Source: Acanthacorydalis orientalis (lineage: Eukaryota > Arthropoda > Insecta > Megaloptera > Corydalidae). From it: 64,000 nt of DNA. Made by a program: the position numbers and the translations under genes. The notes below the pieces were generated by a model. The model made no database searches and was not told the origin of the DNA. It worked only from the letters and a program-made list of their open reading frames with translations. Location: assembly GCA_034766995.1 (NCBI GenBank), contig CM068317.1, positions 13,862,755-13,926,754 of the forward strand, written 5' to 3'. Positions 47,656 to 58,562 of the stretch are shown here, piece after piece (the stretch's first letter is position 1; each line of letters begins with the position of its first letter).

Positions 47656-50600
47656 GTATATAATAGTATATGTTGCATCTCATATACATATACTAATACA
47701 TATATGTATATGAGATACTTTATCTATGATGTATATGTATGTATAACTGTTGCATAGCAACCGCTTCCATGACAACGACTTATTAATGTTTAATAATAAA
47801 TAAACTCGAGTCTAAATGTTTACACAATGTAAATGTATTAAACTATGTGTGTTGTTCGCGTATTTGCAACTTTGAATATAAAAATAATTAATAAAATATA
47901 ATTAATATTATTCATATGTGTGTATAGCAGTTTGCTATTAATTTCAATAAACAAATACACATCATTAAGTGAATAAGCGTGTGCTGTACATCTACAGCTC
48001 GTGCAGTATGTTTACGGCAAGCTGTAGAAAATTATTTCACCAAGTGGATACATTTTGGTCATTCGAGCCGGATATATACAGTGTAACAAAAAGTGTTGAA
48101 ATTCATTCAGCAATCATACAATTCATTCGATCTTATAGGTGTCTTACGCACAATCATAAGTGTAAATTCATCATCTGTGAATAGCATATACATACGTAAC
48201 AGCAGTGACATTCAAGGCACGGACAATATCTCTTATCACAACCATCATTCAAGTAAATACACAAGTTCTTTAAACACTATGACTTTAATCGCTGAAAAAG
48301 TATCTAACTTAAAGAGAGAACGTGGCGTGATTAAAGCCAACTTCACGAGATTTATAAAATTCTTAAACGAAATCGATTCATTATCAGGGGATACTAGCAG
48401 AGAATTAGATGAATTTGACCAGTAATATTACAGTAACATCACTCGCATACATCTTATTCTTAAAAAAATCGAATTGAATACCTCACTAGGAGCATTAACA
48501 CAAGAGAATATTGAATGGAGAATTAACGAAAATGGAATTAATTACATTCAATTTGATGAATTTTGATGAATGGCTCGAATTTCACGATTATTTCAACTGT
48601 ATGGTTCATAGCAATACAAATCTATCTGATATTCAAAACGCTCTTCACACCGCAATACTGTACCGCCATTAGTAAATTTAAATAATAATACTATCAAACA
48701 AAAGAAGTTGCACTTTAAACGTACGGATTCTGTGAACTACCACATATTTTTTTCATTGATATTTTATATCAAAAACATTTTTCGTTCATCTTATCGATGT
48801 AATCAGATGTGTTGTAAAATTCAAATAAGTACCAATCATGATCATATTTCTTTTGAATTGAATAAAAAAATAAATCTTACCCTGGATCCATCAGGAACGA
48901 TATTCAATTCTTCACGTGCTTGTACGAAAACTTCGCTGTCAATGTATTTTTCAGGGAAAGTTTCAGCAAAATTAGGTAATTGCAGACCTTGTGTATCCGG
49001 ACGATGTAGGATTGTAACACTAAGAGCGTAGTTGAACAAGAATGGGTTGATACGATCACGAGCATAAACACAAATGGCTATTAGGTCATCAATAGTACGC
49101 ATACCTAAAAAATAATTGTACATATATTAGAATGATTAGACATAGTTTTTTAAAGGATAATGGCATTTCCATTGAAACAAATAAAAAATATTGAATATTT
49201 TTGATTCAAAAAAAAATTATGAATTGCGGAGAGTGGAAAATTCAATTTTTTTCAATTTATTTATTTATCAACAAATTGTGATAAATTAAAAGTATGGACA
49301 GAATCAATATTTGATACTGATAAAACATAGATTACAATTTTCAACTTTTTCAAAAATACTTTTATTTTTATTGACGAGTAAAAGAATTCATGTATTTCTA
49401 GGTGATTATGTTGAAAAAACGTACATATCTTGAAAGGTAATATTGTGTTCATTTTTTTTATTTTATGCTAATATCTTAAATCAGTTGTGTCAAACACGCG
49501 GCCTACAATACTCTAGAATGCGGCTCTCAGCTTAAAGCTTGAAGTTGATTTTATTAAAATAATAAAATAGAATTTAAAAAGTATGAAATACATTTTTAAA
49601 ACATTTCAAATTATAGAAGTATACTGTAAACAACGCCGTTTTATGGTCAATTCCCACTTAGTTCATTTTCTTGTAAAAATTATCAAGGATTATATTACGG
49701 ATGTGATTTTAGCAAATATGCTTCAAATATTCAAGAATTATTATTTGAAAACCGGTTTGAAAGATTCAAGTGAAAATGAATTCTTACTATATCTGTTTTC
49801 TTTTAACACCGAAGAAGCAAAAATGAAATTCAGTGCAACACGGTAAAAGAAAAGTATAATGGAGTTGGTATTCCATATTTTTATTTGTCTTTGTATTTGA
49901 CAAATGAATATTTAACATTTATAGTAAAAATGAGTTATTTTCGAATATAAATAAGATATTTTTTCCTCGATAATTTTTTTTGAGTGACTTTTTGTCTGAG
50001 GCCCACAGACTCTCTTAAACTGAATTTGGTAGTCCGTATTTATATATGAGTTTGACACCACTGTCTTAAATCATTCAAGAGTTATAAGCTCATATTGAAA
50101 GTTTTCCATCCATCTCTTATACAATAACATATGGTTCAATGGTGTGAGAAGTATCAAAAAAAGGAAACTTTTAACTACTAAAATAAATAAATAAATTTAA
50201 TATAAATCAAAAAAAATGTAATTTAAAACTAATAATAAAATGAGGAATTAATAAATTATACTTTATGGAAATTAAAATAAATGTTTTCGGGTAACGAAAT
50301 GAATTATTGACTAATATTAAGAATCTGTATTTATTTCGGTTTATATAATATTTCATGTATTATTGAAAAAAAAATTAATCGAGATTTGAATATGATTGAA
50401 TTAAAAGGAAACTTGCATTAAATTATTAAAAAACACCAATAACTATATTTTTTGTATTCTCTATAAAATTATATATTTTTAATGCAGTTTTTGAATTCGT
50501 GAAGGCTTAATAATTATTGTTTAATATATTCTATAGTTTGATTTATCAGCGTTATGCCATTTTTGTTATGCGTTGTTATAAAGAGAAAAATTGTTATTTA

Positions 50601-51855
50601 TTATTCATAAAAAACATGATACTGTACAAGAGGAATTAATTAATATTATCATTGAAATTCTTCTAGACTTGTATGCATGTATTTCATATTTAGTCATTTA
50701 ATATTTGATGAGACGATTTAGTATGAGTTATATTTACCCATAAAAACATCAATGAGACGTCCTGCAATACGGCGATGGCGTGGCAAAAATAGAGAGAATT
50801 GATCACGACGTTTAATGTCCATTGCGAAGGTTAAGTCAGGAATCTTGATGTTTTTCACTGTAATTTTTTCTTTCGCGGATTCGCCAAATCGATTTTCTAA
50901 TTGTGTACCAAGTGGCTTGTATCTGTCAGTCTACAAACAAATAAGCGCACTTAATATTTTTTTGGAACAAATTATTATCTGTTATTTTTGTTATAAGAAA
51001 AACCAATCTTTTTTAAGAAGTGTCTCAAAGACAAATTCGTTTATATAATTTTTTAAATAGTTTAATTGAAAATGCGGTTTGAGTAATAAGTAGTATATGT
51101 TTATTGTATACTCAAGACAAAATAAAAAAATATATAGTTCTTATATTGTACGGCGTGTTTTGACTGACGACTTGTAACATCTTTAAATAGTTTGATCATT
51201 TTAATTCAATCCTGACTTTAATGAAAACTGATCGTAAAAACTATACTGAGTCTTTAAAGTTGTAATGAATTTGTTGCTGAGTGTCAGTCACGGAACCCAT
51301 GATTCATGCTTATATATTTAGAATCAAGAACGGGTTCTAGAAATATATGTCAAAAATGTGGGAGCTATTGGACTGGAGTACTCCAGCTGAAAAAGTGCAG
51401 CCTCGTACCAATCCATAATTATTGGATATTTTTATAATTAGTCCAGTGGATCAGGTTATGAAATATTGTATCAGAAAGGACCGTCTAATCCTGGTTATGG
51501 TATGGAGGGAGGGGGGTTGACTAGAGTATAATTACTACACACAGATGCATCATGGCTGTTAGTAAACATAGTGAAAAAACAAGTGTTATTAAAATTTGTT
51601 TGTAGAAGAAATATTAATTTATTTATTGTTGACTCTTTGAAATTTACAGCGAGTGCCAGTAAAATTTAATTTCATGAATTATTTTGCTTTGTGTAAACAA
51701 TTTAAATATATTTTTGAGAAGCTAATAATCTAATTTCTTTATATTGACGCTGATTTCGATAAGTGATTGTGCTTTGACATCAAATTTATGCTGGGGCGTA
51801 TTGCACTTCATTTTTTATAATACACCTAAGTTAAAAAAATATAATATGCTTCTTT

Positions 51856-51904
<49 letters not shown>

Positions 51905-53361
51905 CTTGTAAATTTTATCATGTTACATTTTTATGTACTAATTTACAGAAATGTCATGAAAATATGTAAGGACATCATTAAGAGCATCTTGGTCTAAAAA
52001 AATATGAATGTGATCATGGAAAAAGTTAGGTATAAAATGGGAGTGAGTGAATCTATCAGAGAATACAAAATACCTTCAAGGACTCTTTGAAGACACCTTT
52101 TCATCAGAAAATCTAAAGTTACTCTTGGTCGCTTAGCAGTTATTAAAATTCAATACGAAAAAGAATTAGTGAATCATATAAAAAAATAGAAAAGTGGGTT
52201 TTGCGCCTGATCGTAAGGATGTTAAAGAAATGGCCTTTCAGTTTGCTAAAAAACTTAAAATAAAATAATATATTTCTGGGACAACTAAATCAACTGGTAA
52301 AACTTAGAGTGGATTTTTCAACATAATAAAGAATTAAGTATTTGTAAGTTTGAAGGACTATCACTTGCCAGAGCACATGGTATGAATAGACAAGATGTTC
52401 AAAATGATGATTGAACCAAACTGAACGAAAATGAAAACACTAGATCTAAGTCAAAAAATCCTAAAAATACTCAGCCAAAGACAAAAAAATTAAGAAAAAA
52501 ACAGTTTCCTCTTCTTCTGAAACCAGTGAAGAAATAATCGAAAAAGATGTGTCAGTAAGAAATTTCAGATGAAGACGGTGATAAATCTATAAAGTGTATT
52601 GAAAATTATTTAAATATAAAATCAAAAGAAGATTGGTTTCAATGTACAAATTGTTTAGGTTGGTTACATGAGTCTTGTACTATGTACAATCCTCTCTGTA
52701 ACCATTGTGGTTGAAAGACCAACCGAAAAACTTTGAAGAAGAAATAATTTGTTATTATTTTTATATTTTTGTTTCTCATTCTTATAATTTATCATTTTCA
52801 GTTAAATTTCATTATATTTTATGAAAAATAGAGTCAAATTCAGGTGGAGCGTTTTATCTACCTCGAGTATTATAACGCCCCACCAAAAGTTTTAGAAAAA
52901 TATTTTTTCTGTTAGTCCTTGTTACTTAATAATTATACCTAAGTTAAAAATTCAAAGAGAAACATTTCATCTATGTAATTCACCAAGAAAAATAAAAATT
53001 TTTGAAAAATCTATTGTTGATTTTTTAAAAAAAGTGCGGTACATTGTATGCTTGTACCCTATTATTATGAAACTCAGAGGGCTCCGCCCCCTACTCGTTT
53101 CACTCTCGGACCCCGGAGGAGACCCCTCGCTCTAAACGCTCGCTCGGCCCCATTGAAAAATGTTCAATAATCACCATCAACCAATCAGAACACGAATAAA
53201 AATCATTTGACGACAACAACAGAACTTATTTTTATTAATAGAGAGATACTTACCAAGTAATTTTGCGGAACTTCAAATACAGTATCATTGTTGCCTTTCG
53301 AGACGAACACAGGTTCAGTCGGACGATCGAACAAATGCAGAAGATTTTTTCGGTCAGTCAT
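41511..53361 (-). CDS. PPO: Prophenoloxidase copy 2, 10 coding exons, 686 aa
   Basis: Coding exons 5' to 3': 53254-53361, 50738-50930, 48881-49104, 47092-47294, 46324-46576, 45952-46245, 44516-44697, 42152-42297, 41807-42039 and 41511-41735. All GT-AG; 2061 bases in frame. Every intron matches copy 1 in position and phase. Kept features: activation site NRFG (Arg50-Phe51), copper A HHWHWH and YYMHQQ, copper B GDMHNMGH and FYRWHAF, and GCGWP (about 580-584). It has one extra residue in exon 7 (EGGQS), and its C terminus ends RGSPGAR where copy 1 ends RKNPQ. In the exon carrying GCGWP, 67 of 78 residues agree with copy 1. Role as for copy 1: copper oxidase zymogen of the melanisation cascade, activated by serine proteases. 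The 5' untranslated region is split: 15 bases (53362-53376) with the ATG, the rest at about 54949-55012. Confidence 0.95.
42495..43714 (-). pseudogene. Near full-length mariner relic in PPO copy 2 intron 8
   Basis: Minus strand. The 5' terminus, TACGTTGGTGAAAAATAATT, is at 43714. Coding remnants in order: FQKFRNGNESLDDEKGRG, the open piece 42798-43226 with FVTYDEKRILYKN (first Asp) and SESGIIHYNFLNPGETI, then ETLPHPSYSSDLSPTDYHFF (third Asp). The second Asp lies in the motif FMTTPDHTS, altered by a frameshift. The 3' terminus is worn away, so the left end is approximate. Confidence 0.88.
44698..45951. other. PPO copy 2 intron 6: nothing recognised
   Basis: AT-rich, with only short repeats such as variants of TTTCTCGAGAAA around 45060-45110 and 45580-45640. 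No element or RNA gene is supportable. Confidence 0.5.
46603..46980. mobile_element. TTAA-type (piggyBac-like) MITE with internal hairpins
   Basis: Left TTAACACTTTGAATGGCGG; right inverted TTAACACGTTGGACGCAGTG; TTAA at both ends; 378 bp. Internal hairpins: GCATCGTTGGTCA with its exact inverse at 46889-46925, and GGGGTCA/TGACCCC near 46742-46760. Located in PPO copy 2 intron 4, about 25 bp from exon 5. Confidence 0.8.
47465..47652. repeat. Compound TA repeat with a duplicated spacer
   Basis: TA runs separated by two copies of an ATAACATAATTAGTATATGT block (near 47475 and 47538). Confidence 0.9.
47748..48560 (+). mobile_element. Truncated BEL/Pao-type LTR retrotransposon: LTR plus start of gag
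   Basis: LTR-like 47748-48052: starts TGTTGCATAGC, ends GGATACA. It is followed at once by TTTTGGTCATTCGAGCCGGA, the kind of sequence that follows BEL/Pao 5' LTRs. Then 48279-48425 reads LKRERGVIKANFTRFIKFLN, a gag N-terminal segment of that group, with a stop; further gag-like fragments are frameshifted to about 48560. Protease, reverse transcriptase and the 3' LTR are absent. Located in PPO copy 2 intron 3, same strand as the window. Confidence 0.65.
49482..50063. mobile_element. Non-autonomous hAT element with exact 8-bp target duplication
   Basis: Ends CAGTTGTGTCAAACACGCGG and, inverted, CAGTGGTGTCAAACTCATAT. TCTTAAAT flanks both sides (49474-49481 and 50064-50071). 582 bp. An open frame at 49583-49846 (87 codons) may be decayed transposase, but I do not recognise it. 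Located in PPO copy 2 intron 2. Confidence 0.9.
50072..50737. other. PPO copy 2 intron 2 remainder: nothing recognised
   Basis: AT-rich sequence between the hAT element and exon 2. No supportable feature. Confidence 0.5.
50931..51791. other. PPO copy 2 intron 1, left part: nothing recognised
   Basis: AT-rich, with a G-rich patch near 51508-51520. No element or exon that I can support. Confidence 0.45.
51792..52881 (+). pseudogene. Pogo-like transposon relic lacking the DDE domain
   Basis: Termini TGGGGCGTATTGCACTT and, inverted, TGGGGCGTTATAATACTCG. The N terminus has a psq-type helix-turn-helix (MGVSESIREYKIPSRTL), a second DNA-binding block (LGRLAVIKIQYEKELVNHIKK) and LSLARAHGMNRQDVQ. The catalytic domain is missing. 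It resumes with a Lys/Ser linker and a Cys-rich end (WFQCTNCLGWLHESC, then CNHCG). Several stops. A (TA)n tract (51861-51902) lies inside. Confidence 0.75.
53081..53152. other. GC-rich 70-bp patch near PPO copy 2 exon 1
   Basis: Contains GGGCTCCGCCCCCTACTCG and CGGACCCCGGAGGAGACCCC in an otherwise AT-rich intron, about 100 bp from the exon 1 donor. No coding or terminal-repeat structure is visible. Confidence 0.6.
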
Positions 53362-53699
53362 GTTGATGCTGTTTATCTGTAATAATTCTTATTAAAATTT
53401 CCATATATTTTTTTATAGATCAATATAAGTTTTTATTTGAATAAATGGAGTAATAGTAGAACGTATCTTTATTAATATTATTTATAATTTTAGAAAAAAT
53501 TTTGAGATGCAATTTCAATATAGAATTATAAAAAATATATTTTTCGAGTTGTATTAATGTAAAATAATTTTTTCTTACATTTACGGATGAATATAATAAA
53601 GAATAGTATTATTTGTTTTTATAATAAAATTTACTATTAAGATTACATTATATGGTGTTTAATATTATTGTTGTTTAATAGACACAACTTTGTAAATCA

Positions 53700-53700
<1 letters not shown>

Positions 53701-53755
<55 letters not shown>

Positions 53756-53760
53756 TTGTG
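53701..53760. repeat. (TA)n then (TG)n tract
   Basis: TA repeat 53701-53741 followed by TG repeats. It abuts the element at 53766. Confidence 0.95.
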
Positions 53761-53765
53761 TGTAT

Positions 53766-54850
53766 GTCGGTAATTATGACAGTGGACTAAGTCAAAAAAT
53801 AGAAAAAAATTTTTTTTATTTACTTTATATTAAAATTATTTATATTTTAATAATCTATAAGAAAAAAATTAAAAAATGTAACGTTTAATGACTTTGCAAA
53901 ATTGGTCGGTAAACATAATTGGGTTTTTGTTTATTTTGATCGTGGACTAAGTCACTTACTTTTCGGTATACTTTATTTTTCTGAAAAAATGAATATCTGG
54001 TTTTTGTATAAAAATATATTTATTTGCAAGGCAATTAACCGTTAAGTTAAGTCAACTTCTTTGCTTAAAACTCTCAAATGAACAATTATATTGCTATTGA
54101 TAAAGATACACCGAATGTCACAAAAAGACTTTTTTCGACAAAATCTTTAAAGAAATCAATTACAAAGAGAACGAAAAATATTAAAAAAGAATCTGTTTAT
54201 TGATTGAAAGTACAATGAGTCAGATTTCTAAAAGATCTTATCAGATGATTTTAAAAAACAACTTTAGATGATAGTGCAGAATTTTAGATTTTAGTTCTTT
54301 CACCCAAAAAATAAAGGCCGAAAATATACAAAAAATTCAATTTTTTCCACTTTATGTGAAGTATATGACCACTTACAAAGAAAAAACATAAGGATATAAT
54401 GAATTTGTACATTCCGCCAATTGTCCATGGATATTTTCGTACTCTTAAAAGATCACAAAAAGAAAATACTGTCGTTGAAGAAGAAAAATAAATCTTTAGT
54501 ATTCTAAATCAAGTTAACATGATTATAATTACAAAATGTAAGTGAATACTGTTGTTTATAATTTCCTTTTTTGCTTAAAACTGAAATATTTTTTGTTCTA
54601 AGTCATTTTTAAGATGTTTGAATAAGTTTTAAAATAGTCTGTCATATGAAGTATCAAAAAACACATAGTTTTTCATGTTACTCGTAAGAATTCATAATTA
54701 TATAAAAGATTTACATTATAACAGTAAGTACTTTAGAAAATATTTTCTTACATAATAGAAAAATATTTTTTATTACACGCAAACGCAAAGGTCTAAATAT
54801 CTCAATGCAAAAAATATATGACTTAGAGTCCACTGTCATAATTAGCGGCA
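53766..54850 (+). mobile_element. 1.1-kb terminal-inverted-repeat element, superfamily unknown, in the PPO copy 2 5' UTR intron
   Basis: Left TGTCGGTAATTATGACAGTG..., right inverted TGCCGCTAATTATGACAGTG.... The match extends about 30 bases, through GGACTAAGTCA. A third, internal GTGGACTAAGTCA copy lies near 53942. The interior has broken frames on the plus strand, for example MNNYIAIDKDTPNVTKRLFS near 54077 and MNLYIPPIVHGYFRTLKR near 54400. The flanks are TA repeats. I recognise no transposase. Confidence 0.8.
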
Positions 54851-54851
54851 C

Positions 54852-54858
<7 letters not shown>

Positions 54859-54900
<42 letters not shown>
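54859..54900. repeat. (TA)n microsatellite
   Basis: TA run directly right of the 1.1-kb element and 50 bp from the 5' untranslated exon of PPO copy 2. Confidence 0.9.
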
Positions 54901-54948
54901 GTGTATATATGTATTTATTGCTAACAAAATATAAAAAGTAATACTTAC

Positions 54949-55048
54949 ATATCAAGAGTTAACTGGTTTGCAGAAGAACGAACAATGTTGTTCAACAGAA
55001 AGCAGATGCTTTTGTATACGATTTATCGGCCTACTCGCCTTTATATAC
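54949..55048 (-). promoter_or_regulatory. PPO copy 2 core promoter and 5' untranslated exon
   Basis: On the minus strand GTATATAAAGGCGAG gives a TATA box (TATAAA at 55040-55045). About 30 bases on, transcription would start near 55012. An exon then ends with the donor GATAT|GTAAGTAT at 54949, matching the acceptor TTACAG|ATAAAC (53376) just before the start codon. The GC-richer exon and the good donor support it; the exact start site is inference. Confidence 0.65.
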
Positions 55049-55771
55049 GAATTCGATATACATTCTTTCATTTACATATTTTTGGAAACCGCAAATAATA
55101 CTCTGATTAGTTCGAAAATAAGAATATCGAAAACATATTCTAACCATAGAATGAGAATGGATGATAAGATAGAATATCTACTGTCCACTGCTTATCACTG
55201 TGTTACCTCGATATGTTTTTTTTTTACTTAATTTTCGACACCCGATAGTTTTAAATAGGATAATTTTTTAAATTATTTTTTTTACTTACTAAAAATGTGA
55301 GTTTTACAAACAAAAATTAACCTGTACTACTTTAACCTCTTTAGTGTTTTTTTAGTCAGATTATAACTGAAAGCCATATCGTTAATAATGTATATTTTAG
55401 GGATGTGCAGGAGGAGTGTAAAAATACTAAGAATTTGATGAAACTAAGATTAATCTTTGTTTCATTCTAAAGCTATAGCGTGATTTAAGAGAACGAAGCA
55501 ACACCAAAGTAACATCGATTGATTATTTTTCGTTAAAATATTTGAAAATTTTAAATCATTTATTAATTGTATTCTTTTCAAATCCTTCAATTTGTATGTT
55601 TTAACGCTTACATCCCGGTGCCTTCTTACAACTCTCCGTACCGGTGCAGTAAACTCAGTTTACTGTTAATATTTTTCATGAAAATTACTATTTGTGAAGG
55701 AATAGAAGGATTTTTAATTAGTTAAACATCAAAGTCAATCCGTACACTAGCGATTAGTATCAATATAAACA

Positions 55772-57060
55772 TTAGGTGTTGGAATTAATTCGTAGTATTT
55801 TACAAGAGATGGCGTAGGTAGTACATTCTTTCATTGTTCCCTTTAACCAAATATTCTCCGTAAAACAGATGTCCTTCGGCGTCAGTTTCAGTAGTATATG
55901 TCATTTGGTTGAAGCGTAAATAACAACACTTTGTACTTTATCGAATATGTCGAATTTCGTGCCGAATAAATTGTTTTTGCGGGGAATGTTACTTCATTAC
56001 TTTAACATGAAAAAAAGTGCTGCCGAAAGTCGTCGTATTTTAGTGGAAGTTTATGGTGACCATACTCTTGTAGAGAAAACGTGTCGGAAGTGGTTTGCAC
56101 GTTTTAAAAGTGGTGATTTCGACTTGGAAGACAAGGAACGACCTGGACAGCCGAAAAAGTTCGACGATTAAGAATTGGAGGCATTGCTTAATGAAGACCC
56201 ATGTCAAACACTTCAAGAATTGTTTGAATCGTTGGGACTTGACTTGTTAACGGTAGGAAAACGCCTTAAAGCCATGGGAATGATCCAAAAGCAAGGAATT
56301 TGGGTCCCATACGAATTGAAACCGAGGGACGTTGAAAGGCGTTTTTCTACCTGTAAACTGCTGCTTCAACAGGAGAAAAGGAAGATATTTTTGCATCGAA
56401 TTGTCACGGGTGATGAAAAGTGGATCAATTACGACAATCCCAAGCGCAGAAAGTAATGGGTTAACCCGGCCAACCATCAACACCAGCGGCGAAGCCAAAT
56501 ATCCATGGATCCAAGCTCATGCTCTGTATTTGGTGGGATCATTAGGGTTTGATCTACTACGAGCTGCTCTAACCGAATGAAATCATCACTGGGGATCGCT
56601 ACTGACTACAATTGATGCTCTTGAGCCATGCATTGAAGGAAAAATGGCCAGAATACTTTGAAAGACACGACAAAGTGATTTTGCAGCACGACAATGCTCG
56701 TCCGCACGTCGCAAAACCGGTCAAAACATACTTGGAAACGCTCAAATGGAAAGTCCTACCCCACCCGCCGTATTCTCCAGATATTGCTCCTTCTGATTAC
56801 CACTTGTTTCGATCGATGAGTCATGGCCTGTCTGGGCAGAAGCTCATTTCTTATGAAGATTGCAAAAAATGGGGCGATTCATGGATTACATCTAAGGACG
56901 AGGCGTTCTTCCGACGTGGTATTCGTCTCCTGCTCGAAAGATGGGAAAAAGTAGTGGCTAACGATGGACAATACTTTGAATGATATGTTTTTTCAATTTC
57001 ATTTAAAATAAATGATCTTTTTTCATGAAGAAAACGCTACGAATTAATTCCAACACCCAA
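55772..57060 (+). mobile_element. Full-length mariner (1289 bp), transposase with few disablements
   Basis: Termini GGTGTTGGAATTAATTCGTA at both ends (inverted). Transposase from ATG 55947: a helix-turn-helix (KKSAAESRRILVEVYGDH), KTCRKWFARFKSGDFDLEDK, an in-frame TAA at 56169, ALLNEDPCQTLQELFESLGL, IVTGDEKWINYDN (first Asp), another stop at 56454 and a frameshift. 56612-56983 is then open, with LQHDNARPHVA and YSPDIAPSDYHLF (second and third Asp, DD34D) and a natural end DGQYFE at 56981. It is the best-preserved full-length mariner here but is inactive as it stands. Confidence 0.93.
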
Positions 57061-57079
57061 TATATAAATAATAATATTT

Positions 57080-58246
57080 CGGGAGCTAGTGACGATTTTA
57101 TTTACGTCATTGAATAACTCATGATTTTTTTTTTACCATTTTTGGGTATCGTGACAATAAAAGAAACTCAAGTCTGGCAGCCCGGATAGGAGGATTTTCT
57201 GGCCGGAGTCCGCTCAACGTCATCATTTTGGACAGTGAACTTACGTGATCGAATAGGTATTGACTCTTTGTCGAATAATTGTTTATATAGTGTAAATTAA
57301 GGAAAAAACGTCTGGCAGACCCTATCCGGGAAAAAGTTGGTCTGGTAAGGGGTTGAATATGTCAAAACTGGATATGAACTTACGTCATCGAATAAATTTT
57401 GAACCTTTGCTAGATAAATGTTTATAAAGTATACATTTACAGAAAAAATATTCTAACACATTGTTACAGAAAAAAATAATCTGGCAGCCCATACCCGGGG
57501 AAAAAGTCATCTGGCAGACCTTTGAAAACCGCGCGTCGCGCTTCCACCGAGCGGTTTCAGCGGCGGCGTTCAATTTATTCGAATAATGTAACCGAAATCC
57601 ATACAATGGAACGAATTTGTTTTCTTTTTAATAATATTTTGAAAATGTTTCACAGCTTAATACATTTCAATGTTTAAAAAATTTAGAATAAAACATTTTA
57701 TTCCAAAATTAATCTCCAAAAAAATGTTTTATTCTTTCATTAAATATTCTTTTTAACTCTTTAATTGCTCCGGTTTTGAGTTTGTTTTCTTTTCAATGCT
57801 TCTCGATTAACAACGCATACCAAGTTAATATTTTATTCCAAATAAATCGTAATTTAAGTAGGGATACTTCAAATATAATACAACATAATTCAAGGTATCA
57901 GTAATGTTGTCTTTTTTTTGTTGACTACCACATTGTAACTGCAATACAACAACGCCATATTCATGAATGTGTTACAAAATTTTTATTATTACTGACAAAA
58001 ATTTTTGAGTTTTTTTCAGAAACTATCGAAAGAAGACATTTACAAAGGAAAATTACATTCTAAAGTGACATTTACAAAAGAAAATACAATGAAATAAATA
58101 AACTTAGAAACTATCGGGTCTCGGCCCGAAAATCTTCATATCCAGGCTGCGATTCTTGCGTTTCTTTTGTTGTCACGATACTCACAAATGGTAAAAAACT
58201 TTCATGATTTATTCGATGACGTAAGTAAAATCGTCACTAGCTCCCG
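57080..58246. mobile_element. Foldback-like element with arms of about 105 bp and internal tandem units
   Basis: The left arm (57080-57185) begins CGGGAGCTAGTGACGATTTT. The right arm (58140-58246) is its inverse with scattered changes, including inserted bases. Inside, two related units of about 145 bp (near 57225-57365 and 57370-57520) repeat ACTTACGT.ATCGAATA and CTGGCAG..CC.TA.CCGGG motifs. A GC-rich block lies at 57525-57570. No coding region is recognised. Confidence 0.75.
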
Positions 58247-58562
58247 GACTATAATATGTGTATTACAAGAAAATAAAGAAATATAATTAAAAATATTTGC
58301 AAATAAAAACACGCGGTCAACTGAATTTGTTACATCGGAACGGGAGGGTTAAATACATTTTTTTTTTGTTTTCATTATTTCAGTAAGTAGACATCTTCAT
58401 CGATGTTGGACAGTTCCTCTATAGAACTGTTTAAGAATTTACGTTGAATTACGAAGTTCATCTTGAAAAAAATGAGTTTGTTGAAAAATTACAGGATTCA
58501 AACACTAGACCCTTCAAAGTAGTCTCATTTGGTTCACATATTTTTCTATTTTCTCCTACTAT

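Larger units (their letters stand above)
55601..58352. mobile_element. TTAA-type element split by a mariner and a foldback element
   Basis: Left TTAACGCTTACATCCCGGTG; right inverted TTAACCCTCCCGTTCCGATG. Without the two insertions about 290 bp of non-coding sequence remains. The termini are degenerate, so the pairing is probable rather than certain. Confidence 0.5.

Noticed and set aside
48708..49031. Plus-strand frame of 107 codons ending over PPO copy 2 exon 3
   Set aside because: It is antisense to a well-supported PPO exon and to intron sequence.
54968..55231. 87-codon plus-strand frame over the PPO copy 2 promoter
   Set aside because: It overlaps the TATA box and 5' untranslated exon of PPO copy 2 on the other strand and has no recognisable protein features.
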